Of a stretch of 64,000 nucleotides of DNA, positions 1 through 7,003 are shown in pieces. Position numbers and translations under genes: made by a program. The stretch's first letter is position 1. Each line of letters begins with the position of its first letter. The notes under the pieces are model-generated. The model was not told where the DNA came from and ran no database searches. It worked only from the letters and a program-made list of their open reading frames with translations. The stretch comes from JBGPEQ01 sp035518775 (lineage in GTDB: Bacteria > Pseudomonadota > Alphaproteobacteria > Dongiales > Dongiaceae), in contig DATIXH010000066.1 in assembly GCA_035518775.1 (NCBI GenBank), forward strand, positions 1 to 64,000. The letters run 5' to 3'.

Positions 1-648
1 GGGCGGCTGCGGCGCGGGATGAAGGCAAGGCTGACCCGCACGGGCAAGACGATCAGCCTGCACACGCCCCAGTTCTTCTTTGCCCAGGACCGCGCCATCG
101 CCGACGAGGCCTTCGCCGGCGACATCGTCGGCATTCCCAACCACGGCACCCTGCGCATCGGCGACACGCTGACCGAGGGCGAGGCCCTGTCGTTCCCGGG
201 CGTGCCGAGCTTCGCGCCGGAGATCATCCGCCGCGTGCGCGTGCAGGACGCCATGCGCGCCAAGAAGCTGCGCGAGGCGTTGAAGCAGATGGCCGAGGAA
301 GGCGTGGTGCAGGTCTTCCTGCCGTTCGACGGCTCGCCGGCGCTGGTCGGGGTGGTCGGGGCCCTGCAGCTCGACGTGCTGAAGCAGCGGCTCGCCGCCG
401 AATACAATCTGCCGATCGATTTCGAGGCTGCGCGCTTCACGGTCTGCCGCTGGGTGAGCGCCGCCAATGCCGCCGATCTCGAGACCTTCACCGACCGTCA
501 CCGCGGCGATATGGCGGCAGATCTTGACGGCGCGCCCGTATTCATGGCCTCGTCCGACTTCACCCTCAACTACGAGATCGAGCGGGCGCCCAAGATCGCG
601 TTCTCGGACATCAAGGATTATCAGCGGCACGACGCCGTCGCGGCCTGA
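1..648 (+). CDS. prfC: Peptide chain release factor 3 (C-terminal part, 5' end outside window)
   Basis: RF3 is the GTPase that recycles RF1/RF2 from the ribosome after termination. The reading frame is open from base 1 to the TGA at 646-648. It gives about 215 codons matching RF3 domains II-III: the motif HTPQFFFAQDR, then GDIVGIPNHGTLRIGDT, FAPEIIRRVR, EEGVVQVF, GALQLDVLKQRL and the C-terminal DFTLNYEIERAP region. The GTPase domain lies upstream of the window. The ABC-F gene starts four bases after the stop, so both genes, which act at the ribosome, probably share a transcript. Family call is confident; the internal ATG at 19 is not the real start. Confidence 0.93.
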   Translation, partial: GRLRRGMKARLTRTGKTISLHTPQFFFAQDRAIADEAFAGDIVGIPNHGTLRIGDTLTEGEALSFPGVPSFAPEIIRRVRVQDAMRAKKLREALKQMAEEGVVQVFLPFDGSPALVGVVGALQLDVLKQRLAAEYNLPIDFEAARFTVCRWVSAANAADLETFTDRHRGDMAADLDGAPVFMASSDFTLNYEIERAPKIAFSDIKDYQRHDAVAA

Positions 649-651
649 GCG

Positions 652-2466
652 ATGGCGCCGCCGCTTCTCCTGCTGCAGGACATCGGCCTGACGTTCGGGG
701 GCACGCCCTTGCTCACGGGTGTCCAGCTTTCCGTCGGCCCGGGCGAGCGCCTGTGCCTGGTCGGGCGCAACGGCTCCGGCAAATCGACCCTGCTCAAGAT
801 CGCCGCCGGGATGGTCGAACCCGACGCCGGCAGCCGCTTCCTGCAGCCGTCCGTGACCATCCGCTATTTGCCGCAGGAGCCCGATCTCCAGGGTTTCGCC
901 ACCACCGGCGCCTTCGTCGAGGCCGGCCTGGCGCCGGGCGACGACGCCCACCGCGCCCGCTATCTCCTGGAGACGCTCGGGCTTACCGGCGCTGAGGATC
1001 CGGCGCGCCTGTCCGGCGGCGAGAGCCGGCGGGCGGCGCTCGCGCGAACCTTGGCGCCCGATCCGGACATCCTGCTGCTGGACGAGCCGACCAACCATCT
1101 GGATGTCGCGGCCATCGAGGGGCTGGAAGAGGCGCTCGCGAGCATGCGCTCGGCTCTTGTGCTCGTCAGCCACGACCGGCGTTTCCTCGAAACCCTGTCA
1201 CGGGCGACGGTGTGGCTCGATCGCGGCACGACGCGCCGGCTCGAACAGGGATTCGCGGCGTTCGAGGCCTGGCGCGACAAGATCCTGGAGGAGGAAGAGA
1301 TCGAGCGTCACAAGCTCGACCGCAAGATCGCGATGGAAGAGCATTGGGTGTGCTACGGCGTCACGGCGCGGCGCAAGCGCAACGAGCGCCGCATGCGGAC
1401 GCTCCAGGAGCTGCGCACCGCCCGGCAGCGGGCGCGCGCCAATCGGCCGGTCGGCGACGTCGCGCTGGCGGCGCAGGAGGCGCAGCTGTCGGGCAAGCTG
1501 GTGATCGAGGCCGACGGCGTCGCCAAGAGCTATGGCGACCGGCCGATCGTACGCGGCCTGACGCTGCGGGTGGAGCGCGGCGACCGCATCGGCATCGTCG
1601 GCCCGAACGGCGCCGGCAAGACCACGCTCCTCAATCTCCTGACCGGCGTGATTCCTCCGGATGCCGGCACAGTCCGGCTTGGCACCAATATCGCGGCGGC
1701 GACGCTCGACCAGCGCCGCGACAGCCTCGATCCCGAGGCGACGGTGGCGGAGACGCTGACCGGCGGGCGCGGCGAGACCGTTTCCATCAACGGCGAGACT
1801 CGCCACGTCGTCGGCTACCTCCGGGACTTCCTGTTCCGGCCGGAGCAGGCCCGCTCGCCCGTGACGTCGCTCTCGGGCGGCGAACGCGGCCGACTGATGC
1901 TGGCGCGCTCGCTCGCCCGTCCCTCCAATCTGCTGGTGTTGGACGAGCCGACGAACGACCTCGATCTGGAAACGCTCGACCTGCTGCAGGAGATGCTGGC
2001 GGACTATCCGGGCACGCTCCTGATCGTCAGCCACGACCGCGATTTCCTCGATCGCGTCGCCACGTCGGTGATCGCCTTCGAAGGCAACGCCAAGTGGGTC
2101 GAGTATGCCGGCGGCTATTCCGACATGGTGGCGCAGCGCGGGTATGGCGTGGGCGCCCTGCAGGCGCCGTCGGCGAAGCCGAAGGCGGCGCCCAAGCCAG
2201 CGGCGGCGGCGGCGCCCAAATCGCGGCGGCGCCTCACCTTCGCCGACCAGCACGCCCTCAAGACCTCGCCCGCGCGCATCGAGGCGCTGAGCGCCGAGAT
2301 CCGCCGCCTTGAGGCCGCCCTCTCCGATCCTGAGTTCTACCGTCGCGATCCGGCAGTTTTCACGGCCACCGGCCGGGCGCTCGAGGCCGCCCGGGCCGAG
2401 CTGGCGGCGACGGAGGAGGAGTGGCTAAGGCTGGAGCTGTTGCGCGAGGAACTTGAAGGCGGCTAG
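652..2466 (+). CDS. uup: ABC-F family ATPase, Uup-like
   Basis: Soluble duplicated ATPase of the ABC-F class, which act on ribosomes or, for Uup, also affect DNA transposon stability; there is no membrane domain. 604 aa. The first cassette has Walker A GRNGSGKST (about residues 38-46), signature LSGGESRRA (about 118) and Walker B LLLDEPTNHLD (about 139). A charged linker covers about 195-275. The second cassette has GPNGAGKTT (about 316), LSGGERGRL (about 407) and LVLDEPTNDLD (about 427). An Ala/Pro/Lys-rich stretch at about 503-523 leads into a C-terminal coiled coil (about 540-604), the Uup-type DNA-binding tail. It sits four bases after prfC. The exact subfamily (Uup versus other ABC-F) is inferred from the C-terminal tail. 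Confidence 0.9.
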   Translation: MAPPLLLLQDIGLTFGGTPLLTGVQLSVGPGERLCLVGRNGSGKSTLLKIAAGMVEPDAGSRFLQPSVTIRYLPQEPDLQGFATTGAFVEAGLAPGDDAHRARYLLETLGLTGAEDPARLSGGESRRAALARTLAPDPDILLLDEPTNHLDVAAIEGLEEALASMRSALVLVSHDRRFLETLSRATVWLDRGTTRRLEQGFAAFEAWRDKILEEEEIERHKLDRKIAMEEHWVCYGVTARRKRNERRMRTLQELRTARQRARANRPVGDVALAAQEAQLSGKLVIEADGVAKSYGDRPIVRGLTLRVERGDRIGIVGPNGAGKTTLLNLLTGVIPPDAGTVRLGTNIAAATLDQRRDSLDPEATVAETLTGGRGETVSINGETRHVVGYLRDFLFRPEQARSPVTSLSGGERGRLMLARSLARPSNLLVLDEPTNDLDLETLDLLQEMLADYPGTLLIVSHDRDFLDRVATSVIAFEGNAKWVEYAGGYSDMVAQRGYGVGALQAPSAKPKAAPKPAAAAAPKSRRRLTFADQHALKTSPARIEALSAEIRRLEAALSDPEFYRRDPAVFTATGRALEAARAELAATEEEWLRLELLREELEGG

Positions 2467-2602
2467 CCCAGCCGCGGCGGCGCCTGCACCGACACGGCGG
2501 CGCTCGGCCGGCTCTTCGTGCAACGCGCGGCTGGATCGTGCTCTTACACCGTGTGCGGCCGTGGCCGGACTGCAGAAGGATATTGTCGAGAAGTAGGTTG
2601 GA

Positions 2603-3238
2603 TCAGGCGCGCCTGGCGTAGGCGCGCAGGAACATCGCGACCGAGCTGGCGACCATCTGCTCGACGGTGATGCCGACCTCGGCGTCGCTGATGTGGAACA
2701 GGCGGCGCAGATAGAGGTCGCTGCGGATCATGCCGAAGAACTGCCGGGCGGCGATGTCGGGCTCGCGGACGTCGAGCAGACCGCGATCGGTCAGGCGCTG
2801 CAGGTAGTCGGCCAGCCGAGCGATGCCGCGCTTCGGCCCGGTCTCGTAGAGCGTGCGGCCCAGTTCCGGGAAGCGCGGAGTCTCCGCGACCACGATCCGG
2901 TAGAGATCGAGCACCTCCGGTGCCAGCACAAGGCTCGCGAAGCTGCGGCCGAGGGCCAGCAGCGCCTCTTCAGGTGTCGCGCGCTCGACGTCCTCGAGTT
3001 CCGGTATGGCCGAATGCGCCCGGCAGCGCTCGGCGATGATGGCCGCGAAAAGCTGATCCTTGCCGGCGAAATGGGCATAGACGGTCGCTTTCGACACGCC
3101 GGCCGCCTTGGCGATGGCGTCCATGCTGGCCGCGCCGTAACCGTCGGCCATGAAGACCCGCCGGGCGGCGTCCAGGATCTTGGCGGCCTTGCCGCTTTCC
3201 TGCGCCTCGGATCGGGCTATTACCGCTGCCTGGGTCAT
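2603..3238 (-). CDS. TetR family repressor of the adjacent efflux genes
   Basis: DNA-binding repressor, 211 aa with start MTQAAVIARS. An ATG 60 bases further upstream (3298) is also in frame, but that extension would run through an operator and promoter, so the shorter start is chosen. The N-terminal helix-turn-helix has the TetR pattern MDAIAKAAGVSKATVYAHF at residues 39-57, and the C-terminal part is a variable ligand-binding domain. The gene diverges from an EmrA/EmrB-type efflux pair. Two copies of an AACTGAAC dyad (3262-3278, 3321-3337) flank the facing promoters, so it most likely represses itself and the pump until a drug or lipid binds. The ligand is unknown. Confidence 0.9.
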   Translation of the reverse strand: MTQAAVIARSEAQESGKAAKILDAARRVFMADGYGAASMDAIAKAAGVSKATVYAHFAGKDQLFAAIIAERCRAHSAIPELEDVERATPEEALLALGRSFASLVLAPEVLDLYRIVVAETPRFPELGRTLYETGPKRGIARLADYLQRLTDRGLLDVREPDIAARQFFGMIRSDLYLRRLFHISDAEVGITVEQMVASSVAMFLRAYARRA

Positions 3239-3261
3239 GGCCTCTCTGCTCCCAGATGAAA

Positions 3262-3278
3262 AACTGAACCGTTCAGTT
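3262..3278. promoter_or_regulatory. Operator 1 for the TetR repressor
   Basis: AACTGAAC C GTTCAGTT is a perfect 8+1+8 palindrome. It lies just downstream of the predicted tetR -10 box (3287-3292, minus strand) and immediately before the -35 box of the efflux promoter (3280-3285). Binding here should block tetR transcription and possibly the pump. Assignment to the neighbouring TetR is inferred from position and a second copy. Confidence 0.8.
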
Positions 3279-3279
3279 C

Positions 3280-3308
3280 TTGACAGAACATAGTCCATCC
3301 GCCATATT
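3280..3308 (+). promoter_or_regulatory. Promoter of the efflux genes (sigma-70 type)
   Basis: TTGACA at 3280-3285, 17-base spacer, CATATT at 3303-3308. It points at the EmrA-like gene starting at 3399. The predicted transcription start is near 3315, just ahead of operator 2. Confidence 0.7.
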
Positions 3309-3315
3309 TGATCAA
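3287..3315 (-). promoter_or_regulatory. Promoter of the TetR gene, facing the efflux promoter
   Basis: Read on the minus strand: TTGATC (complement of 3310-3315), 17-base spacer, TATGTT (complement of 3287-3292). It overlaps the efflux promoter almost completely in the opposite direction. Its predicted start lies next to operator 1. Confidence 0.6.
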
Positions 3316-3320
3316 GACTG

Positions 3321-3337
3321 AACTGAACGGTTTAGTT
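3321..3337. promoter_or_regulatory. Operator 2 for the TetR repressor
   Basis: AACTGAAC G GTTTAGTT is the same 8+1+8 dyad with one mismatch in the right arm. It lies about 13 bases after the efflux -10 box, where a bound repressor would block transcription start. Confidence 0.78.
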
Positions 3338-3398
3338 TTAATCAAACGCTCTTCCACGGGAATCTCCCCGATTCCCCAGGGCATTAGACAGAGGTGGC

Positions 3399-4490
3399 AT
3401 GGCGATGCGCAAGATCATTCTCTCGGTGGTCGCTCTCGTTCTGGTGGTCGCTGCGGGTGGCGGCGGCTGGTACTGGTGGATGACGGGCCGCTTCTTCGAA
3501 TCGACCGACAATGCCTATGTGCAGGGGGACATCTCCGTCATCAGCCCGAAGGTCGCTGGCTATGTGCGCGAGGTGCGCGTGGTCGACAATGAGCAGGTGC
3601 GCGCCGGCGACGTGCTGGCGCTGATCGATGATGAGGATTTCGCCGCCAAGGCCGCCGAAGGCCGGGCGGCCGTGGCTGCCGCCGAGGCCGCGATCGCCGG
3701 CATCGACCGCAAGCTCGAGTGGCAGAATGCGATGATCGAGGCGGCCAAGGCCAATGTCGTCAGCGCCCAGGCGGAACTGGCTCGCGCCCAGCCCAACTAC
3801 GACCGCTACAAGAAGATGGTGGCGACTAACATCGTCGCGAAGAGCGACTATGACGAGGTCGAGGCCGCCCTGCGCAAGGCGCAGGCCGAAGTGACCCGCA
3901 CGCAGGCCGCGCTCGCGGCGGAGCAGGGGCAGCTCGTCGTGCTGCGCGCCGACCGCAAGCAGGCCGACGCCGAGCTGGCGCAGGCCCAGGCCACCCTCAC
4001 CATGGCTCAGAACGATCTCGACAACACCGTGATCAAGGCGCCGGTCGACGGCGTGGTCGGCAACAAGGGCGTGCAGGTCGGCCAGTACGTGAAGGTCGGC
4101 ACGCAGCTGATGGCGGTGGTGCCGCTGCCGCAGGTCTATGTGGTCGCCAACTTCAAGGAGACCCAGCTCGAGAACATGCGCCCAGGCCAGCCGGTGGAGA
4201 TCGCGGTCGACGCCTATCCGAACCACAAGCTCATCGGCACGGTCGAGAGCTTCGCGCCGGCAAGCGGGGCGGTGTTCAGCCTGCTGCCGCCGGAGAACGC
4301 GACCGGCAACTTCACGAAGGTGGTGCAGCGCGTGCCCATCCGGATCGCCGTGCCTAAGGAGAACGCGCTCGCCGGCCTGCTGCGGCCCGGCCTCTCCGTC
4401 GAGGTGAGCGTCGACACCCGCGCGGCCGGTACCGGTCCGACCTTCGCCGGCGCGATCTTCGGCGCCGCCCAGGCCGCGATGCGCAACTGA
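3399..4490 (+). CDS. HlyD/EmrA family membrane-fusion (periplasmic adaptor) protein
   Basis: Periplasmic adaptor joining an inner-membrane MFS pump to an outer-membrane channel. 363 aa. It has one N-terminal membrane anchor (about residues 5-25), then the barrel-sandwich/lipoyl entry STDNAYVQGDISVISPKVAG, a long alpha-helical hairpin rich in Ala/Glu/Gln (about 85-205), the second lipoyl half with IKAPVDGVVGNKGVQVGQYV, and a beta-barrel segment. It is followed 103 bases later by the DHA2 MFS gene on the same strand, the usual emrAB arrangement. Expression is probably controlled by the divergent TetR through the operators at 3262 and 3321. Substrate unknown; drugs, bile-like compounds or fatty acids are typical of the family. 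Confidence 0.92.
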   Translation: MAMRKIILSVVALVLVVAAGGGGWYWWMTGRFFESTDNAYVQGDISVISPKVAGYVREVRVVDNEQVRAGDVLALIDDEDFAAKAAEGRAAVAAAEAAIAGIDRKLEWQNAMIEAAKANVVSAQAELARAQPNYDRYKKMVATNIVAKSDYDEVEAALRKAQAEVTRTQAALAAEQGQLVVLRADRKQADAELAQAQATLTMAQNDLDNTVIKAPVDGVVGNKGVQVGQYVKVGTQLMAVVPLPQVYVVANFKETQLENMRPGQPVEIAVDAYPNHKLIGTVESFAPASGAVFSLLPPENATGNFTKVVQRVPIRIAVPKENALAGLLRPGLSVEVSVDTRAAGTGPTFAGAIFGAAQAAMRN

Positions 4491-4593
4491 TCGCTCGCCG
4501 GGAACGCACGCAAGCATGACGCGGCATCGGCCGGCGACGAAGTCTCTCTGCGCCGAGTCCGCAGCGGTACTGCAAGGCGAGGTTATTCGCGCA

Positions 4594-6228
4594 ATGGATG
4601 ACTCCACCTATCGCCCAGTCGCGGCGGCCGAGGTGTCGGAATCGCCGGCCTTCACGCCGGCTGCGCCGCCCACGCCGCCAGCGGCCGCTCGGCCGGCGGT
4701 GACCGGCCGGCAGTTCGCCGGCTTCATGGCGATGGTCGTCGGCATGTTCATGGCGATCCTCGACATCCAGATCGTCTCCAGCTCGATCCGCGAGATCCAG
4801 GCGGGTCTGTCGGCCAGCGCTGACGAGATCACCTGGGTGCAGACTGCCTACCTCATCGCCGAAGTCATCATGATCCCGTTCTCGGGATATCTCTCGCGCC
4901 TGCTGTCGACGCGCGTCCTGTTCGTGATCTCGGCCGTCGGCTTCACGCTCATGAGCATCGGCTGCGCGCTCGCCACCGATCTCGACGCCATGATCGTGTT
5001 CCGGGTGCTGCAGGGATTCATCGGCGGCGCCATGATCCCGACGGTGTTCGCGACCTCCTTTCTTATGTTCCCGGCGGACCGGCGCGCCGGCATCACCGTC
5101 CTCATCGGCCTGGTCGCCACCATGGCGCCGACACTGGGGCCGACGATCGGCGGCTATCTCACGCAGACCTATTCCTGGCACTGGATGTTCCTGGTGAACG
5201 TGCTGCCGGGGATCGCCGTGGCGCTCGCGGTCTGGGCGTTCGTCGACATCGACAAGCCCGACTGGGGCCTGCTCAGGGGCTTCGACTATCCCGGCTTGCT
5301 GCTGATGGCGCTGTTCCTCGGCAGCCTCGAGTACGTGTTCGAGGAGGGCCCGCGCAACGACTGGTTCGAGGACGACGTCATCGCCGGCTTCGCGGTCGTG
5401 AGCGTCGTGTCGGCCATCCTGTTCTTCTGGCGCATGTTCACCTACAAGCAGCCGATCGTATGGCTGCGGGCGTTCCACGACCGCAACTTCGCGATCGGCT
5501 CGCTCTTCAGCTTCATCCTGGGCATCGGCCTCTACGGCTCCGTATTCCTGCTGCCGGCCTTCCTCGGCCGGGTGCGGGGCTTCAACTCGCTCCAGATCGG
5601 CCTGCTGATGATCGTGACCGGCGCCTTCCAGTTCGCGTCGGCGCCGATCGCCGGCGCGCTCTCGAAGAGGCTCGATCTGCGGGTGATGCTGGCGCTCGGC
5701 CTCTCGCTGTTCGGCCTCGGCGTCTACCTGCAGTCGTTCCAGACGGCCGAGTGGGGCTTCTGGGAGTTCGCGCTGCCGCAGGCCGTGCGCGGCATCTCCT
5801 TGATGATGTGCTTCATCCCCATCAACACGCTCGCGCTCGGCACCCTGCCGCCGCACGAGCTGAAGAACGCCAGCGGCCTCTACAACCTCATGCGCAACCT
5901 CGGCGGCGCGATCGGCCTCGGCGCCCTCAACACCGTGCTGATCGACCGGCTGGCGCTGCACTATCAGCGCATCTCCGAGAACATCACGACGGCGCGCTCG
6001 GCCGTGGGCGGCTTCCTCGACGGCCTGTCGAGCCGGCTCGGCGACATGGTGCCGGTCGATCCCGATCTCGCCGCCCTGCGCAAGCTCAACGACCTGGTCA
6101 CGCGCGAGGCGACCGTGCTGACCTTCAACGACGCGCTGCTGCTGATGGCCGGGGTCTTCGCCGTCGCTCTCCTGTTGATGCCGCTCATCCGCAAGCCGCA
6201 GGCGGCCGCGGTGGCCGGCGCGCACTGA
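4594..6228 (+). CDS. DHA2 family MFS multidrug transporter, EmrB-like
   Basis: Proton-driven inner-membrane efflux carrier of the 14-helix DHA2 group. 544 aa with the start at MDDSTYRPV, which has a GAGG box at 4579-4582; an in-frame ATG at 4516 would add 26 residues without a good ribosome site. After a Pro/Ala-rich cytoplasmic tail (about 1-40) come the hydrophobic helices, with the DHA2 signatures LDIQIVSSSIREIQAGL (helix 1), TWVQTAYLIAEV and the RVLQGFIGGAMIPTVFA loop. It pairs with the upstream adaptor protein and the TetR regulator. Typical substrates are hydrophobic drugs; the actual one cannot be read from sequence. Confidence 0.92.
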   Translation: MDDSTYRPVAAAEVSESPAFTPAAPPTPPAAARPAVTGRQFAGFMAMVVGMFMAILDIQIVSSSIREIQAGLSASADEITWVQTAYLIAEVIMIPFSGYLSRLLSTRVLFVISAVGFTLMSIGCALATDLDAMIVFRVLQGFIGGAMIPTVFATSFLMFPADRRAGITVLIGLVATMAPTLGPTIGGYLTQTYSWHWMFLVNVLPGIAVALAVWAFVDIDKPDWGLLRGFDYPGLLLMALFLGSLEYVFEEGPRNDWFEDDVIAGFAVVSVVSAILFFWRMFTYKQPIVWLRAFHDRNFAIGSLFSFILGIGLYGSVFLLPAFLGRVRGFNSLQIGLLMIVTGAFQFASAPIAGALSKRLDLRVMLALGLSLFGLGVYLQSFQTAEWGFWEFALPQAVRGISLMMCFIPINTLALGTLPPHELKNASGLYNLMRNLGGAIGLGALNTVLIDRLALHYQRISENITTARSAVGGFLDGLSSRLGDMVPVDPDLAALRKLNDLVTREATVLTFNDALLLMAGVFAVALLLMPLIRKPQAAAVAGAH

Positions 6229-6316
6229 GCAGCCGGGCGACACCCAGCATCTCCCATTGTCTTTTCCCCGCGCGCCCTTTATCAGGCTGCCCGCCCGTCC
6301 CAAACCGGAGAGCCTG

Positions 6317-6889
6317 ATGACCGCTTCCCGCTCTGCCACCAAGAGCGCCGACGCCTCCGCGCTCAACAGCATCGCGCCGGCGATCCTGGCCATGGTCGCC
6401 ATCGTGGCAGCATCGAACTGGCTTGTGCAGTTCCCTATCAACGACTGGCTGACCTGGGGCGCGTTCACCTACCCGTTCTCCTTTCTGGTCACCGATCTGA
6501 CCAACCGGCGGTTCGGGCCGGGGGCGGCGCGGCGCGTGATCTATGCCGGTTTCGCCGTGGGCGTCGTGCTGTCGGCCATCCTCGCGACCCCGCGCATCGC
6601 CGCCGCCTCGGGCTCCGCCTTCCTGCTGGCCCAGCTGCTGGACGTGACGCTCTTCAACTGGCTGCGCCGGCAGAGCTGGTGGCGGGCGCCGTTCGTGGCC
6701 TCAGGCGCGGGGTCGATCGTCGACACTGCGACGTTCTTCGGCATCGCCTTCGTCGGCACCGGGCTGCCCTGGACGACCTGGGCCGTGGGCGATTTGGCCG
6801 TGAAGCTGGCCTTCGCGGTCTTCTGCCTGGCGCCCTACCGCCTGCTCATGGATCGGCTCGGGCCGGCTTGGGCGCCGCGGGCGGCCTAG
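6317..6889 (+). CDS. Queuosine precursor transporter, YhhQ/VUT family
   Basis: Small multi-helix inner-membrane importer of the COG1738 family (YhhQ), which brings in queuine precursors such as preQ0/preQ1 for tRNA modification. 190 aa with start MTASRSATKSADA, preceded by GGAG at 6307-6310. Family marks are NWLVQFPINDWLTWGAFTYP, the conserved FLVTDLTNRRFGP loop, and SIVDTATFFGIAFVG in the second half. About six hydrophobic segments. No queuosine biosynthesis gene is next to it. A hairpin (6939-6976) separates it from the kinase gene. Confidence 0.85.
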   Translation: MTASRSATKSADASALNSIAPAILAMVAIVAASNWLVQFPINDWLTWGAFTYPFSFLVTDLTNRRFGPGAARRVIYAGFAVGVVLSAILATPRIAAASGSAFLLAQLLDVTLFNWLRRQSWWRAPFVASGAGSIVDTATFFGIAFVGTGLPWTTWAVGDLAVKLAFAVFCLAPYRLLMDRLGPAWAPRAA

Positions 6890-6938
6890 GCTCTCCGGCG
6901 GCTTCACCGGCCGTTAACCACCTTCGCTTACGGTCCTA

Positions 6939-6976
6939 GACCCGGCGGACTCCGCACCCGCGGAGCCGGCCGGGTC
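6939..6976. promoter_or_regulatory. Strong stem-loop before the histidine kinase gene
   Basis: GACCCGGC (6939-6946) pairs with GCCGGGTC (6969-6976), and inside it CTCCGC (6950-6955) pairs with GCGGAG (6960-6965) around the loop ACCC. A mostly unpaired 3x3 internal loop separates the stems. It ends 27 bases before the GTG start at 7004. No T-run follows on either strand, so it could be a leader structure or a weak terminator for the upstream gene. Confidence 0.55.
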
Positions 6977-7003
6977 GGGCATGCCTGAAAGGGGAGAGAG
7001 GGC

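Noticed and set aside
1198..2253. A 351-codon frame opposite the ABC-F gene
   Set aside because: No recognisable domain; the plus-strand protein has all ABC motifs.
4354..6468. A 704-codon open frame on the minus strand across the MFS transporter
   Set aside because: It is antisense to two well-supported genes, rich in Arg, Asp, Glu and His, with no known domain. Long false frames are expected on the opposite strand in DNA of this GC content.
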